Origin: Mesorhizobium loti
GTDB taxonomy: Bacteria > Pseudomonadota > Alphaproteobacteria > Rhizobiales > Rhizobiaceae
DNA: 64,000 bases
NCBI GenBank assembly: GCA_014189435.1
Contig: CP050293.1
Coordinates: 501,001 to 565,000, forward strand
Direction: 5' to 3'
In this document: positions 1 through 8,210 of the stretch, piece after piece
Layout of the letters: each line of letters starts with the position of its first letter
Position numbering within the stretch: position 1 is the first letter of the stretch
The notes under the pieces: generated by a model
Told to the model about the DNA's origin: nothing
Seen by the model: only the letters and a program-made list of their open reading frames with translations
Databases searched by the model: none
Translations under genes and position numbers: made by a program

Positions 1-705
1 GGACCGTTTCTCAAGATGATGCGGGCCGATCGTATCGGGCTGGATTTCGTCAAGACCTATCTCACCGGAAAGGGCTTTTCGGGAGATGTGCCTGGCGGCG
101 TCGTGGCATTCCTGAAAAGCGACGCAAGCCGGCCGTTGCCGGACGTGCAGCTGCTTTTCACCGCCGCACCGCTTGGGGCATGGCCTTACATGTCGCCGTT
201 CAAGGCGCCGTTCGCCGACGGCTTTGCGACCCGTATCGTTGCCGTGCAGCCGGAGAGCCGTGGCAGCGTCAAGCTGGCGTCGAGCGATCCGGTCGCCGCT
301 CCGTTGATCCATCAGAACTTCCTGTCCTCGCAGCGCGACTGGCAGTCGCTTCGCGCCGGCTTTCGTGTTGCGCGCACCCTTGCCAGCCAGCCTTCCATGG
401 CCCCGTTCGTTGGCGCGGAATTCTTCCCCGGCCCGAAATGCGAGAGCGACGAAGAGATCGACGAGCATATCCGCAAGACGTCGATCACCGTGCATCATCC
501 GGCCGGCACGTGCCGTATGGGTGTCGATGCGGAGTCGGTGGTCGATCCGGAATTGCGGGTGCGCGGCGTTGCCGGACTTCGTGTCGTGGACGCCTCCGTG
601 ATGCCGGATCTTGTCTGCGGCAACATCAATGCGGCGGTCATCATGATCGCCGAAAAGGCCGCGGATCTGATCCGCAGCCGCGCTCAACAGAGCGTGGCGG
701 CCTGA
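1..705 (+). CDS. GMC-family FAD-dependent dehydrogenase, C-terminal part (probable 4-pyridoxate dehydrogenase)
   Basis: The reading frame is open from the first base, so the 5' half with the FAD-binding Rossmann motif lies outside the window; 234 codons of the C-terminal GMC domain are visible. Seen: the family's C-terminal signature with [10 protein letters not shown] (catalytic His), then VDASVMPD and GNINA, where Asn takes the place of the second catalytic residue, ending in a [10 protein letters not shown] helix. GMC enzymes oxidise alcohols with FAD. In M. loti two GMC enzymes serve vitamin B6 degradation, pyridoxine 4-oxidase and 4-pyridoxate dehydrogenase. From memory, the former has Pro at the second active-site position, so the Asn here favours the latter. 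That assignment is inference from context (B6 genes downstream); a choline-dehydrogenase-like enzyme of other specificity is possible. Confidence 0.75.
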   Translation, partial: GPFLKMMRADRIGLDFVKTYLTGKGFSGDVPGGVVAFLKSDASRPLPDVQLLFTAAPLGAWPYMSPFKAPFADGFATRIVAVQPESRGSVKLASSDPVAAPLIHQNFLSSQRDWQSLRAGFRVARTLASQPSMAPFVGAEFFPGPKCESDEEIDEHIRKTSITVHHPAGTCRMGVDAESVVDPELRVRGVAGLRVVDASVMPDLVCGNINAAVIMIAEKAADLIRSRAQQSVAA

Positions 706-723
706 TAGCGACCGCCGGAGTGC

Positions 724-741
724 AACCAAAATCTTTTGGTT
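724..741. promoter_or_regulatory. Perfect 18-bp palindromic operator candidate with scattered half-sites
   Basis: AACCAAAA, two bases, TTTTGGTT: perfect 8-bp arms, 19 bases after the GMC gene stop. The same AACCAA/TTGGTT half-site recurs at 758-763, 889-894 (AACCAAAA in full), 933-938 and 955-960 within the 289-bp gap before the bicupin gene. This fits a dimeric regulator controlling the downstream operon. The regulator is not encoded in the window. A weak terminator role is unlikely, because no GC stem is present. Confidence 0.45.
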
Positions 742-994
742 GAGATAAGAATCTGTGTTGGTTGGATTGCCGTGTGAGCCTGCGCGGCCGTGACGGATGG
801 ACTTCATTGCGCTTTCATGAGTGTATTTGGCACCAATTTTGGCCATTTCTGCCTATTTTCAGGCATTTACCTGCCGAAAACGCATCTCAACCAAAAACTT
901 ATAAATTTCGCAATTTGGGGATTGTCGAGCAAAACCAATGCGAATACGGTTGAGTTGGTTAGAAGCATTTTCTTCGTGACGAGAGGTGTCCGAT

Positions 995-2146
995 ATGTCC
1001 CTGGCGCAACCAGCTAACGATGTGCTCACCAACAAGAAGGCAGCACTCAAGGGCCTCTATGACGCCCTCTACGCGAAAAACATGTTTCCGTTCTGGGCGA
1101 CGTCGGAAGGCGTCGACCATGACGAGATCAAGCAGCTGATGGCGACGTCGAAGGCCGTTCCCTTCGTGTGGTCCTATTCGGACATCGAGCCGCTGCTGCA
1201 GCGCGCCGCCGAACTGGTGACCATGGACGACAGCGAGCGTCGTTCGCTGATTCTGGTCAATCCTGGCCTTGCGCCCAAGCGTGCATCGGTCAGCACCATG
1301 TACACCGCCTACCGCCTGAATGATCCCGACGAGATCATGCCGCCGCACAAGCATTCGCCGAGCGCCATCCGCTTCGGCCTGACCGGCAAGGGCAACTTCA
1401 CCGGCGTCGAGGGCGAAGACGTGGTCTTCGGCCCGGGCGACATGGTGCTGACGCCCAACGACGCCTGGCACAATCATGGCACCGTCGGCGGCGAGCAGGC
1501 GGTCAACCTGTCGGTGCTCGACCTGCCGCTGGTCGAAACGCTGCATGCCGTCCATTTCGACCACAAATACACCGAGATGGTCGACGGCAAGGAAGTCGAG
1601 AAGAAGGTGCAGACCGCCCGCTATCCCAGCGACTACTCACAGCGCATCTACGGCGAGGGTGGCCTGATGCCGCGTTTCGTCGACCACAAGCGCGGCGGCG
1701 GCCTGTCGTCGCCGATGTATGTCTATCGCTGGGAGAAGATGGAAGCGGTCCTCGATGCCCACAAGGATTGGGATGGCGACCCTCATGAAGGCATCGTCAT
1801 CGACTATGTCGATCCGACCACCGGCGGCCCCGTCTTCCACACCATCAATTTCTACGTGCAGATGCTGCGCCCCGGTGAGAAGACCTTGCCGCAGCGCGAG
1901 ACCGCCAGCCTGCTTCTGGCGCCGTTCCGCGGCAACGGCCATTCGATCATCGACGGCAAACGCTATGACTGGAACCAGTTCGACACCATCGCCATACCCG
2001 GCGGTTCGTGGGTCGAACATGTCAACGGCTCTTCGAGCGAGCCGGTGATCTTCTTCGGCGCCACCGATGCGCCGACGCAGAAGGCGCTGCTCCTCTACAA
2101 GCGCTGGGGCCGCAACCAGGCCGGCGATCTGCTCCGCCTCGTCTAG
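995..2146 (+). CDS. Bicupin ring-cleavage dioxygenase of the gentisate 1,2-dioxygenase family
   Basis: 383-residue protein. The ATG at 995 is preferred over the GTG at 986 because GAGAGG (981-986) sits 8 bases upstream of it. Two cupin domains are visible. The first (about residues 95-175) keeps the iron-ligand pattern HKH followed by RF, then WHNH about 40 residues later, as in gentisate and 1-hydroxy-2-naphthoate dioxygenases. The second (about 285-350) has QRE instead of HxH and is probably metal-free, which is usual in the family. These Fe(II) enzymes open aromatic rings that carry a hydroxyl next to a carboxyl group. First gene of a block running through LVIVD, RidA and GST to the FHMPC dehydrogenase. 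A substrate from B6 breakdown is plausible (4-pyridoxate and hydroxymethylpyridine dicarboxylate are salicylate-like) but is inference; a gentisate-type substrate is the alternative. Confidence 0.8.
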   Translation: MSLAQPANDVLTNKKAALKGLYDALYAKNMFPFWATSEGVDHDEIKQLMATSKAVPFVWSYSDIEPLLQRAAELVTMDDSERRSLILVNPGLAPKRASVSTMYTAYRLNDPDEIMPPHKHSPSAIRFGLTGKGNFTGVEGEDVVFGPGDMVLTPNDAWHNHGTVGGEQAVNLSVLDLPLVETLHAVHFDHKYTEMVDGKEVEKKVQTARYPSDYSQRIYGEGGLMPRFVDHKRGGGLSSPMYVYRWEKMEAVLDAHKDWDGDPHEGIVIDYVDPTTGGPVFHTINFYVQMLRPGEKTLPQRETASLLLAPFRGNGHSIIDGKRYDWNQFDTIAIPGGSWVEHVNGSSSEPVIFFGATDAPTQKALLLYKRWGRNQAGDLLRLV

Positions 2147-2228
2147 TCCGATCCTTAGGCAAGCACTGTCCCGCCGCGATTGGCGGCGGGGACATCGAAA
2201 TGATTTTCAGCAGCAAGGGCGTATACAT

Positions 2229-3356
2229 TTGGTTTCGGCGTTCAACACCAAGCAGATCGGCCATGTCGACTGCCCAGGCGGCGGCCAGGTCTGGGTCGAC
2301 GGCAACATCCTCTATATCGGCCACATGCGGCCGCCGAGCGGCACGACGCTGGTCGACATTTCCGATCCGCGCAATCCGCGCAAGATAGCCACGATCGATG
2401 TTCCGCCCGGCTGGCACTCGCACAAGGTGCGCGCCAAGGACGGGCTGATGATCATCAACCACGAGCGCTTTGGCGATGCCGGCCCGGCCGATTTCGGCGG
2501 CGGACTGGCGCTCTACGACACCACCAAGCCGGCACAGCCCAAGCTCATCTCGAAATGGATAACCGGCGGCAAGGGCGTCCACCGCTACGACTTCGACGGC
2601 CGTTACGTCTACATCTCGCCGACCGCCGATGGTTATGTCGGCAACATCGTGATGATCCTCGACCTGATCGATCCTACGAAGCCAGTCGAGGTCGGACGCT
2701 GGTGGATACCCGGCCAGTGGACCGGTGGCGGCGAAGAATACCCTTGGCATGACTATGTCACCCCGCGTTGCCACCATCCGCTGCGCATGGGCGACCGGCT
2801 CTATGTCAGCTACTGGCACCACGGCCTGTTCATCCTCGACATTTCGGACATCACCAAGCCGAAGCTGGTCTCGCACGTCAATTCGAGCCCGAGCTTTCCG
2901 CATCCCACCCACACCTGCCTGCCGATTCCACAGCCGCTCAAGGGCCGCAACATCATGGTGGTGGCGGACGAGGATGTCGCCAAGCTTCGGCCGTCCCCGC
3001 CGGCCTTCGCCTGGATTTACGACATCACCGACGAGACCAACCCGTTGCCGATCTCGACCTTCCAGGTGCCGGGCCTCGACACGGACGGTTCACCGCAGCC
3101 GCAGATGACCGGCTGCCACCAGCCTTCCGAACGCTTCAAGGGCACGATCATTCCGTTTGCGTGGTTCGCGCAGGGGCTGCGGCTGGTCGACATCGCCGAC
3201 CCGTTCGCGCCAAAGGAAGTCGGCCATTTCATGCCCGACGCGCCGGATGGGGCGGAGCGTTCCTCGTCCAACGACGTGACCATCGACGATCGTGGCATCG
3301 TCTACCTGATCGATCGCATCCGTGGCGTCGACATCATCGAAACCAGTGTTCTCTAG
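2229..3356 (+). CDS. LVIVD-repeat beta-propeller-like protein
   Basis: 375 residues from a TTG start at 2229. AAGGG at 2215-2219 supports it; the frame upstream is open but Arg-rich and shadow-like, and no ATG or GTG near the conserved beginning has a better ribosome site. The protein contains about six LVIVD-type strands, recognisable as LVDISDP, LYDTTKP, ILDLIDPTKP, ILDISDITKP, IYDITDETNP and LVDIADP, spread along the whole length, plus many conserved His residues (GWHSHK, WHDYVTPRCHHP, YWHHG, TGCHQ). Such proteins are predicted beta-propellers; related selenium-binding-type proteins bind metal through His. No signal peptide is seen. It lies 82 bp after the bicupin and 6 bp before ridA, so it is probably cotranscribed. 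A catalytic or metal-binding role in the same degradation route is inference; no enzymatic function is established for it here. Confidence 0.7.
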   Translation: MVSAFNTKQIGHVDCPGGGQVWVDGNILYIGHMRPPSGTTLVDISDPRNPRKIATIDVPPGWHSHKVRAKDGLMIINHERFGDAGPADFGGGLALYDTTKPAQPKLISKWITGGKGVHRYDFDGRYVYISPTADGYVGNIVMILDLIDPTKPVEVGRWWIPGQWTGGGEEYPWHDYVTPRCHHPLRMGDRLYVSYWHHGLFILDISDITKPKLVSHVNSSPSFPHPTHTCLPIPQPLKGRNIMVVADEDVAKLRPSPPAFAWIYDITDETNPLPISTFQVPGLDTDGSPQPQMTGCHQPSERFKGTIIPFAWFAQGLRLVDIADPFAPKEVGHFMPDAPDGAERSSSNDVTIDDRGIVYLIDRIRGVDIIETSVL

Positions 3357-3362
3357 GGGGGT

Positions 3363-3773
3363 ATGTTGAGCGACAGCACGCGAAAATCCGCCAGCCACTA
3401 TGCCATCGGCAACAAGAACCCGAACCTGCCGTTTCATCCGGCGGTGCGTGCCGGCGATTTCATCTTCGTCTCGGGCCAGGTGCCGAAGGACGAGAACAAC
3501 AACATGATCAGCGGCACGATCGAGGAAGAGACGCTGGCCACGCTGAAGACAATCGCGCGCGTCATCGCGCATGAAGGCGCGACGCTGTCGGATGTCGTGC
3601 GGATCACCACCTATCTCGAGGATACGCGCGATTTCGGCCGCTACAACAAGGCGTTCCTCGAAGGGATCGGCGACGCCGTCCTGGCGCGCACGACCGTCGA
3701 GGCAAAGGCGGTCATCAACACCAAGATCGAAATGGACGCCATCGTCTACAAGCCGCTGCCAGCGGGCAAGTAG
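3363..3773 (+). CDS. RidA/YjgF-family protein (Rid enamine/imine deaminase family)
   Basis: 136 residues, close to the family norm of about 130. The YjgF core is visible: AGDFIFVSGQVP near the start, GTIEEETLATLKTI in the helix, and LARTTVEAKA with the Arg that in active Rid proteins contacts the substrate carboxylate, ending with IEMDAIVY. RidA proteins hydrolyse reactive enamine/imine intermediates, releasing ammonia; several subfamilies sit in catabolic operons for N-containing aromatics. It starts 6 bp after the LVIVD gene, with a GGGGGG run right before the ATG (a TTG one codon later is an alternative start). In a pathway that opens a pyridine ring, an enamine deaminase would be a sensible partner for the bicupin dioxygenase; that link is inference. 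Confidence 0.85.
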   Translation: MLSDSTRKSASHYAIGNKNPNLPFHPAVRAGDFIFVSGQVPKDENNNMISGTIEEETLATLKTIARVIAHEGATLSDVVRITTYLEDTRDFGRYNKAFLEGIGDAVLARTTVEAKAVINTKIEMDAIVYKPLPAGK

Positions 3774-3799
3774 GCCTTGGACACAATCGAGGAGACGAC

Positions 3800-4420
3800 A
3801 TGTACAAGCTCTTAGGCCGCCAGACATCAGGCAACGTCCAGAAGGTGCTCTTCATGCTCGAAGAGCTTGGGGCGTCCTACAAGCGCGAGGACTATGGCCG
3901 CCAGTTCGAGAACACCCAGACGGCGGAATACAAGGCGCTCAATCCGACCTCCAAGGTGCCGACGCTGGTCGACGGCGATACCGTGATCTGGGAGTCCAAC
4001 ACCATCCTGCGCTATCTCGCGGCATCCGGCGGCGAACAGTTGAATGGCGCCACGCCGGCGGAAAAGACCGAGGTCGAGCGCTGGATGGACTTCCTGCTGG
4101 CGGCGGTCAATCCGGGCTACCTGGCGGCCTTCAAGGGCGCCAAGCTCACACCCGAGGAACAGACCGCCGACTACAAGGAACAGGTGAAGGACCTGGTCGC
4201 GCAGCTCAAGATCGTCGACGGCCACCTGGCCGGCAAGGACTTCCTGGCGCTCGGCAAGTTGACCCTTGCCGACATCGCCTGCGCGCCGATCCTGAAGCGC
4301 TGCGTCGACTTCAAGATCGACCGGCCGTCGATGCCCAATCTGGAGCGCTGGGTGGCCGCGATCGCCGCTCGACCGGCCTTCAAGGCGGCAACCGCCGCTG
4401 CTCCCGCAAAGGCGGCATGA
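3800..4420 (+). CDS. Glutathione S-transferase family protein
   Basis: 206 residues, standard length for a soluble GST. The N-terminal thioredoxin-like domain shows LNPTSKVPTLVDGD and the glutathione-binding WESNTILRYLA; the all-helical C-terminal domain includes LTLADIACAP, the usual N-capping/hydrophobic staple region. AGGAGA precedes the ATG. Its stop codon overlaps the next gene's start (TGATG), so it is translationally coupled to the FHMPC dehydrogenase. GSTs beside gentisate-type dioxygenases are often maleylpyruvate isomerases that use glutathione to isomerise the ring-cleavage product; an analogous job here would fit but is inference. A general detoxification or reductase role (YfcG-like) is the alternative. 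Confidence 0.85.
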   Translation: MYKLLGRQTSGNVQKVLFMLEELGASYKREDYGRQFENTQTAEYKALNPTSKVPTLVDGDTVIWESNTILRYLAASGGEQLNGATPAEKTEVERWMDFLLAAVNPGYLAAFKGAKLTPEEQTADYKEQVKDLVAQLKIVDGHLAGKDFLALGKLTLADIACAPILKRCVDFKIDRPSMPNLERWVAAIAARPAFKAATAAAPAKAA

Positions 4421-5349
4421 TGATCAAGCGCGCCGCTCTCATCGGACTGGGAACAATGGGTCCAGGCATCGCCGCGCGGCTTTCGCGCGGCGGGCTCGAT
4501 GTCACGGCGTATGATGTCTCGCAGGCGTCAGTCGAGCGTGCCCGCGGCATGCTTGATCTCGCCGGCGGCGTGCTCGACCGTCTCGACATCAAGGCGCCCG
4601 GGACGGGCGCCGGCAGCGTGCGTTTCGTCGAGACGATCGCCGAGGCTGTCGATGGCGCTGAGCTGGTCATCGAGAATGTGCCCGAGAATATCGACATCAA
4701 GGCGCAGACCTATCGTGACATCGATCCGCTGATCGGCCCGTCGGTCATCGTCGCTTCCGACACGTCGGGCATCCCGATCACCAAGCTGCAGGCACATATC
4801 TCGCATCCCGAGCGGATGGTCGGTATGCACTGGTCGAACCCGCCGCACATCATCCCGATGATCGAGGTGATCGGCGGCGAAAAGACCGCGCCTGAAACCG
4901 TGGCTGTTATCCGCGACCTGATCCGCTCGATCGGCCTGCTGCCGGTGGTGGTGAAGAAGGACGTTCCAGGCTTCGTCGAGAACCGCGTGCTCTATGCGCT
5001 GCTGCGCGAGGCGGTCGACCTTGTCGAGCGCGGCGTCATCGAGCCGGAAGATCTCGACACCTGCGTGTCGTGGGGCATCGGCTACAAGATCGCCGTGATC
5101 GGCCCGATGGCGCTGCTCGATATGGCGGGGCTGGACATCTACAAGTCCGTCTCGTCCTTCCTGAACGCCGATCTCTCCAATCGCGACGATGTCGCGCCGA
5201 TGGTGCTGGAGAAGACGGCTGCGTCGAAGTTCGGCATCAAGTCGGGCGAGGGCATGTTTGCCTACACGCCCGAGCAGACAAAGGCGCTGCAAGGCGAACG
5301 GGCCCGCAAGCTCGTCGCGGTGCGGCGCATCCTGGAAGGCCGGGAGTAG
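4420..5349 (+). CDS. 5-formyl-3-hydroxy-2-methylpyridine-4-carboxylate (FHMPC) 5-dehydrogenase
   Basis: 309 residues when started at the second of two adjacent ATGs (4420); that length and numbering place His137 (GMHWSNPP) and Glu149 where the M. loti enzyme has its catalytic pair. It is a 3-hydroxyacyl-CoA-dehydrogenase-fold protein: NAD-binding GLGTMGPG at residues 9-16, ENVPEN, ASDTSGIP, and the C-terminal helical domain. From established knowledge of vitamin B6 pathway I, the enzyme oxidises FHMPC with NAD+ to 3-hydroxy-2-methylpyridine-4,5-dicarboxylate. The sequence is very close to my memory of the M. loti protein (Q988C8). Coupled to the preceding GST by a TGATG overlap. A general 3-hydroxybutyryl-CoA dehydrogenase is the default family call but is less likely here. 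Confidence 0.9.
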   Translation: MIKRAALIGLGTMGPGIAARLSRGGLDVTAYDVSQASVERARGMLDLAGGVLDRLDIKAPGTGAGSVRFVETIAEAVDGAELVIENVPENIDIKAQTYRDIDPLIGPSVIVASDTSGIPITKLQAHISHPERMVGMHWSNPPHIIPMIEVIGGEKTAPETVAVIRDLIRSIGLLPVVVKKDVPGFVENRVLYALLREAVDLVERGVIEPEDLDTCVSWGIGYKIAVIGPMALLDMAGLDIYKSVSSFLNADLSNRDDVAPMVLEKTAASKFGIKSGEGMFAYTPEQTKALQGERARKLVAVRRILEGRE

Positions 5350-5479
5350 CCAATGTCACATGGTGCGCAGAGGGCCAGCCGGTTTAGGGAGTTCCACCGG
5401 TCGGCTGTTTGTGTGAAGGGCGCCTTCGCCATCAAGAAGGCGCAGGTGCGGCCGACGAGCGCGCGCGGGGCGGCAAACC

Positions 5480-6310
5480 ATGCGCATTGAAACCATCCGA
5501 GCAGCCGGCGACAGGCCGGCCCATATCCGCCATGACGATCTGATCTCCGCCAAGGGCGTTTCGGTGGTCATGGCCCGGCAGCTGATCCTCAGGAACATCG
5601 ATCTTTCGGTGCCCAAGGGGTCGTTTGTCTCGCTTATCGGTCCTTCGGGCTGCGGCAAGAGCACCTTGCTCAAGGTACTGGCCGGGCTGGTGCAGCCGAC
5701 CCAGGGCAGCGTTTCGATCGCCGGGCTCGCGCCGGTCGAGGCGGCGCGCAAGCGGATGATCGGCCTCGTCTTTCAGGACGCCAACCTGCTGCCGTGGAAA
5801 AACGCCGTCGACAATGCCTCGATGCTGCTCGGCATTGCCGACAAATCGCTGTCGCGTTCGGATTTGCGGGCGCGCGGGCAAGAGATGCTGGAACTGGTGG
5901 GATTGGGCGATAGCGCCCACAAGCGGCCAAACGAACTGTCGGGCGGCATGCGGCAGCGGGTGGCCATCGCACGGGCCCTGGCGCTCGACCCGGCGGTTCT
6001 GCTGATGGACGAACCGTTCGGCGCGCTCGACGCCATCACCCGCGATTCGATGGGGCAGTCGCTTCTGGAGATCTGGCAGCGCACCGGCAAGACGATCGTG
6101 CTCGTCACCCATTCCATCGACGAGGCCATCCATCTGTCGCGCCATGTTCACGTGCTGGGGATCAAGCCGGGGCGGATCACCGAGAGCCTCGACATTGCGC
6201 TGCCTTATCCACGCGACTTGTCGGTCACCGAAGATCCGGAGTTCGTCAGGCTGGTGGTTCAGTTGCGAACGATGCTGCGCTCCAGCCATCAACCGGGAGG
6301 CGCGTCATGA
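5480..6310 (+). CDS. NitT/TauT-type ABC transporter ATP-binding protein
   Basis: 276 residues. Walker A GPSGCGKST (about residues 54-62), Q-loop region FQDANLLPW, signature LSGGMRQR, Walker B VLLMDEPFGALD and the switch VTHSIDEA are all intact. The FQDxxLLPW and MDEPFGALD wording is typical of the nitrate/taurine/aliphatic sulfonate/HMP subfamily. It lies 130 bp after the FHMPC dehydrogenase, without a clear terminator between. It overlaps the permease by 4 bp (ATGA). It powers uptake of the ligand bound by the product of the gene at 7162; from context, probably a vitamin B6 compound or a pyridine/pyrimidine analogue (inference). Confidence 0.92.
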   Translation: MRIETIRAAGDRPAHIRHDDLISAKGVSVVMARQLILRNIDLSVPKGSFVSLIGPSGCGKSTLLKVLAGLVQPTQGSVSIAGLAPVEAARKRMIGLVFQDANLLPWKNAVDNASMLLGIADKSLSRSDLRARGQEMLELVGLGDSAHKRPNELSGGMRQRVAIARALALDPAVLLMDEPFGALDAITRDSMGQSLLEIWQRTGKTIVLVTHSIDEAIHLSRHVHVLGIKPGRITESLDIALPYPRDLSVTEDPEFVRLVVQLRTMLRSSHQPGGAS

Positions 6311-7122
6311 GCGACCAACCCATCACGGATCTTTCCGAGCCGCGGCTCGCCTCCAGCTGGAGCGCTGCGACAGGCAGCTGGCTTCCGGCGGTCATCCTGC
6401 TGCTGGTGACGATCGTGCTGTGGGAAGCCGCCGTGCGGATCTTTTCCATATCCGCCTTCATCATTCCCGCCCCGTCCGAGATCGCGAAATCGCTGGTCGC
6501 GCAATGGGGCACGCTGATGCAGGCGACGCTGGTGACGGCGGGCGAGATCCTGTTCGGCTTCCTGGTCTCGGTCGTGGTCGGCATTGCCATTGCGCTGGTC
6601 ATCGTGCGCTTCGACTGGCTGGGACGCGCGCTGTATCCGCTGGTGGTGCTGTTCCAGAACGTACCGAAAGTCGCACTCGCGCCGATCTTCATCCTCTGGT
6701 TCGGCTACGGGCTGGCGCCCAAGATCGGCCTGATCCTGGTCATCGCCTTCTTCCCGGTGACGCTGTCCATGCTGGCGGGCATGCAATCGGTCGACCGCTC
6801 GCTGCTGTCGCTGATGAATTCGGTCGGTGCCAGCCCGACGCAGATCCTGTTCAGGATCCGCGTTCCGCACTCGCTGCCGAACCTGATGGCCGGAACCAAG
6901 ATCGCAGCCACTTTGAGCGTGATCGGCGCCATCGTCGGCGAATTTGCCGGCGCGTCCGACGGTCTCGGCTACGTCATCCAGTTCGCTTCGACCCAGCTTG
7001 ACACAGCGCTGGTCTTCGCGGCGCTGCTGCTCGTTTCCGTGCTTGGCATCGCCTTCTATTACGCCGCCGAAATTCTCGAACGCATCGTGGTGCCGTGGGC
7101 GCCGAAATTCAGCCAGTCCTAG
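6307..7122 (+). CDS. NitT/TauT-type ABC transporter permease
   Basis: 271 residues with about six membrane segments, starting near residue 27 (AVILLLVTIVLWEAAVRIF). It carries the binding-protein-dependent permease (EAA) loop around GASPTQILFRIRVPHSLPNLM followed by GTKIAATLSVIGAIVGEF, which docks to the ATPase. Start overlaps the ATPase stop by ATGA. Inner-membrane component of the importer encoded by 5480-8172. Confidence 0.9.
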   Translation: MSDQPITDLSEPRLASSWSAATGSWLPAVILLLVTIVLWEAAVRIFSISAFIIPAPSEIAKSLVAQWGTLMQATLVTAGEILFGFLVSVVVGIAIALVIVRFDWLGRALYPLVVLFQNVPKVALAPIFILWFGYGLAPKIGLILVIAFFPVTLSMLAGMQSVDRSLLSLMNSVGASPTQILFRIRVPHSLPNLMAGTKIAATLSVIGAIVGEFAGASDGLGYVIQFASTQLDTALVFAALLLVSVLGIAFYYAAEILERIVVPWAPKFSQS

Positions 7123-7161
7123 GCCCGCTCGATCAACCAAATTCATAAAAGGGAACAAAAA

Positions 7162-8172
7162 ATGCTGAGACGCTCACTTATCAAGGCCGCTACCGTCGCG
7201 GCGTTTGTCACAGCACTCGGCTTTTCCAGCGCTGCTCTGGCTGCCGACAAGGTCAACGTCCAGCTCGACTGGGTGGTACGCGGCAATCACGCCATGTTCT
7301 TTGTCGGCAAGGAAAAGGGCTTCTTCGCCAAGAACGACATCGATGTGGCCGAGATCCGCAAGGGATCCGGTTCGCCGGACGCAATGCGGCTGGTGGGCAA
7401 TGAGAACGCGGATTTCGGGTTCGGCGATCTTCCCACGCTTGCCGTCGCACGGTCGCAGAATGTTCCGGTCGTGGCGCTGGTGGCCGTCAATCAGCACTCG
7501 CCGCTGGGGATCATTTCGCTGGCCAAGACACTGAAGCTCACCAAGCCGTCCGATCTCAAGGGACTGACCATCGGCATTCATCCGGCCGGCTCCACCTACA
7601 TCTTCTTCAAGGGTTTCCTGGCCGCCAACGGCCTGACCGAAAAGGACATGACGCTGAACAGCGTCTCGCCGCCCTATGAAAGCTATCTGCTTCTAGGCCG
7701 GGTTCAGACGGTCGTCGGTTATGTCGACGCCGAGGTTCCCGAACTTGAGGCCAAGGCCGGGGGCCCAGGCTCGCTCAGCATCATGATGGGGGCGGACCAC
7801 GGCTGGAAGGCCTATGGCTCGGGCCTGTTCACCTCGCAGGCGATGATCAAGGACAAACCTGATGTCGTGCGCCGCTTCGTCAAGGCCTACAGGGAAGCCT
7901 TCGACTATGTCGTGGCACACCCGGAAGAGGCTGCTGAGATCACCGCCAAGGCCGCGCCCGGCTATGCGGAGAAAAAGGATGTGCTGCTGGCGCAGATCAA
8001 CGCCGACATCGCATCGACGTTCAGCAGCCCCGACACCAAGGAACACGGTCTCGGCTGGATGACGAAGACACAGTGGGAAGAAACCTTGAAGACGCTGACG
8101 GATCAGGGCGTGCTCAAGGCGGCTCTGTCGGCGGACGATGTCTTCACCGACGCATTCCTGGCAAAAGAATAA
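7162..8172 (+). CDS. NMT1/THI5-like periplasmic substrate-binding protein
   Basis: 336 residues with a signal peptide (two Arg near the start, hydrophobic stretch, cleavage after SSAALA about residue 27). The mature part begins VNVQLDWVVRGNHAMFFVGK, the usual opening of NMT1/THI5-like binding proteins (compare ThiY, which binds a formylaminopyrimidine). GSGSPDAMRLVGNENADFG and LKGLTIGIHPAGS are further family landmarks. AAAAGGGAA precedes the ATG, and an AACCAAA box lies at 7135-7141. The ligands of characterised relatives, HMP-type pyrimidines, resemble pyridoxine in shape, and the gene sits inside the B6 catabolic cluster, so I infer a B6 vitamer or a breakdown intermediate as ligand; this is not shown by sequence. 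Confidence 0.85.
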   Translation: MLRRSLIKAATVAAFVTALGFSSAALAADKVNVQLDWVVRGNHAMFFVGKEKGFFAKNDIDVAEIRKGSGSPDAMRLVGNENADFGFGDLPTLAVARSQNVPVVALVAVNQHSPLGIISLAKTLKLTKPSDLKGLTIGIHPAGSTYIFFKGFLAANGLTEKDMTLNSVSPPYESYLLLGRVQTVVGYVDAEVPELEAKAGGPGSLSIMMGADHGWKAYGSGLFTSQAMIKDKPDVVRRFVKAYREAFDYVVAHPEEAAEITAKAAPGYAEKKDVLLAQINADIASTFSSPDTKEHGLGWMTKTQWEETLKTLTDQGVLKAALSADDVFTDAFLAKE

Positions 8173-8210
8173 GGGGCGCGTGGTGTTCGAACGGAAAGCT
8201 CGATGAGCGC

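Noticed and set aside
2170..2190. CCCGCCGC/GCGGCGGG stem between bicupin and LVIVD genes as a terminator
   Set aside because: No T tract, only 82 bp gap within an apparent operon; more likely a processing or chance structure.
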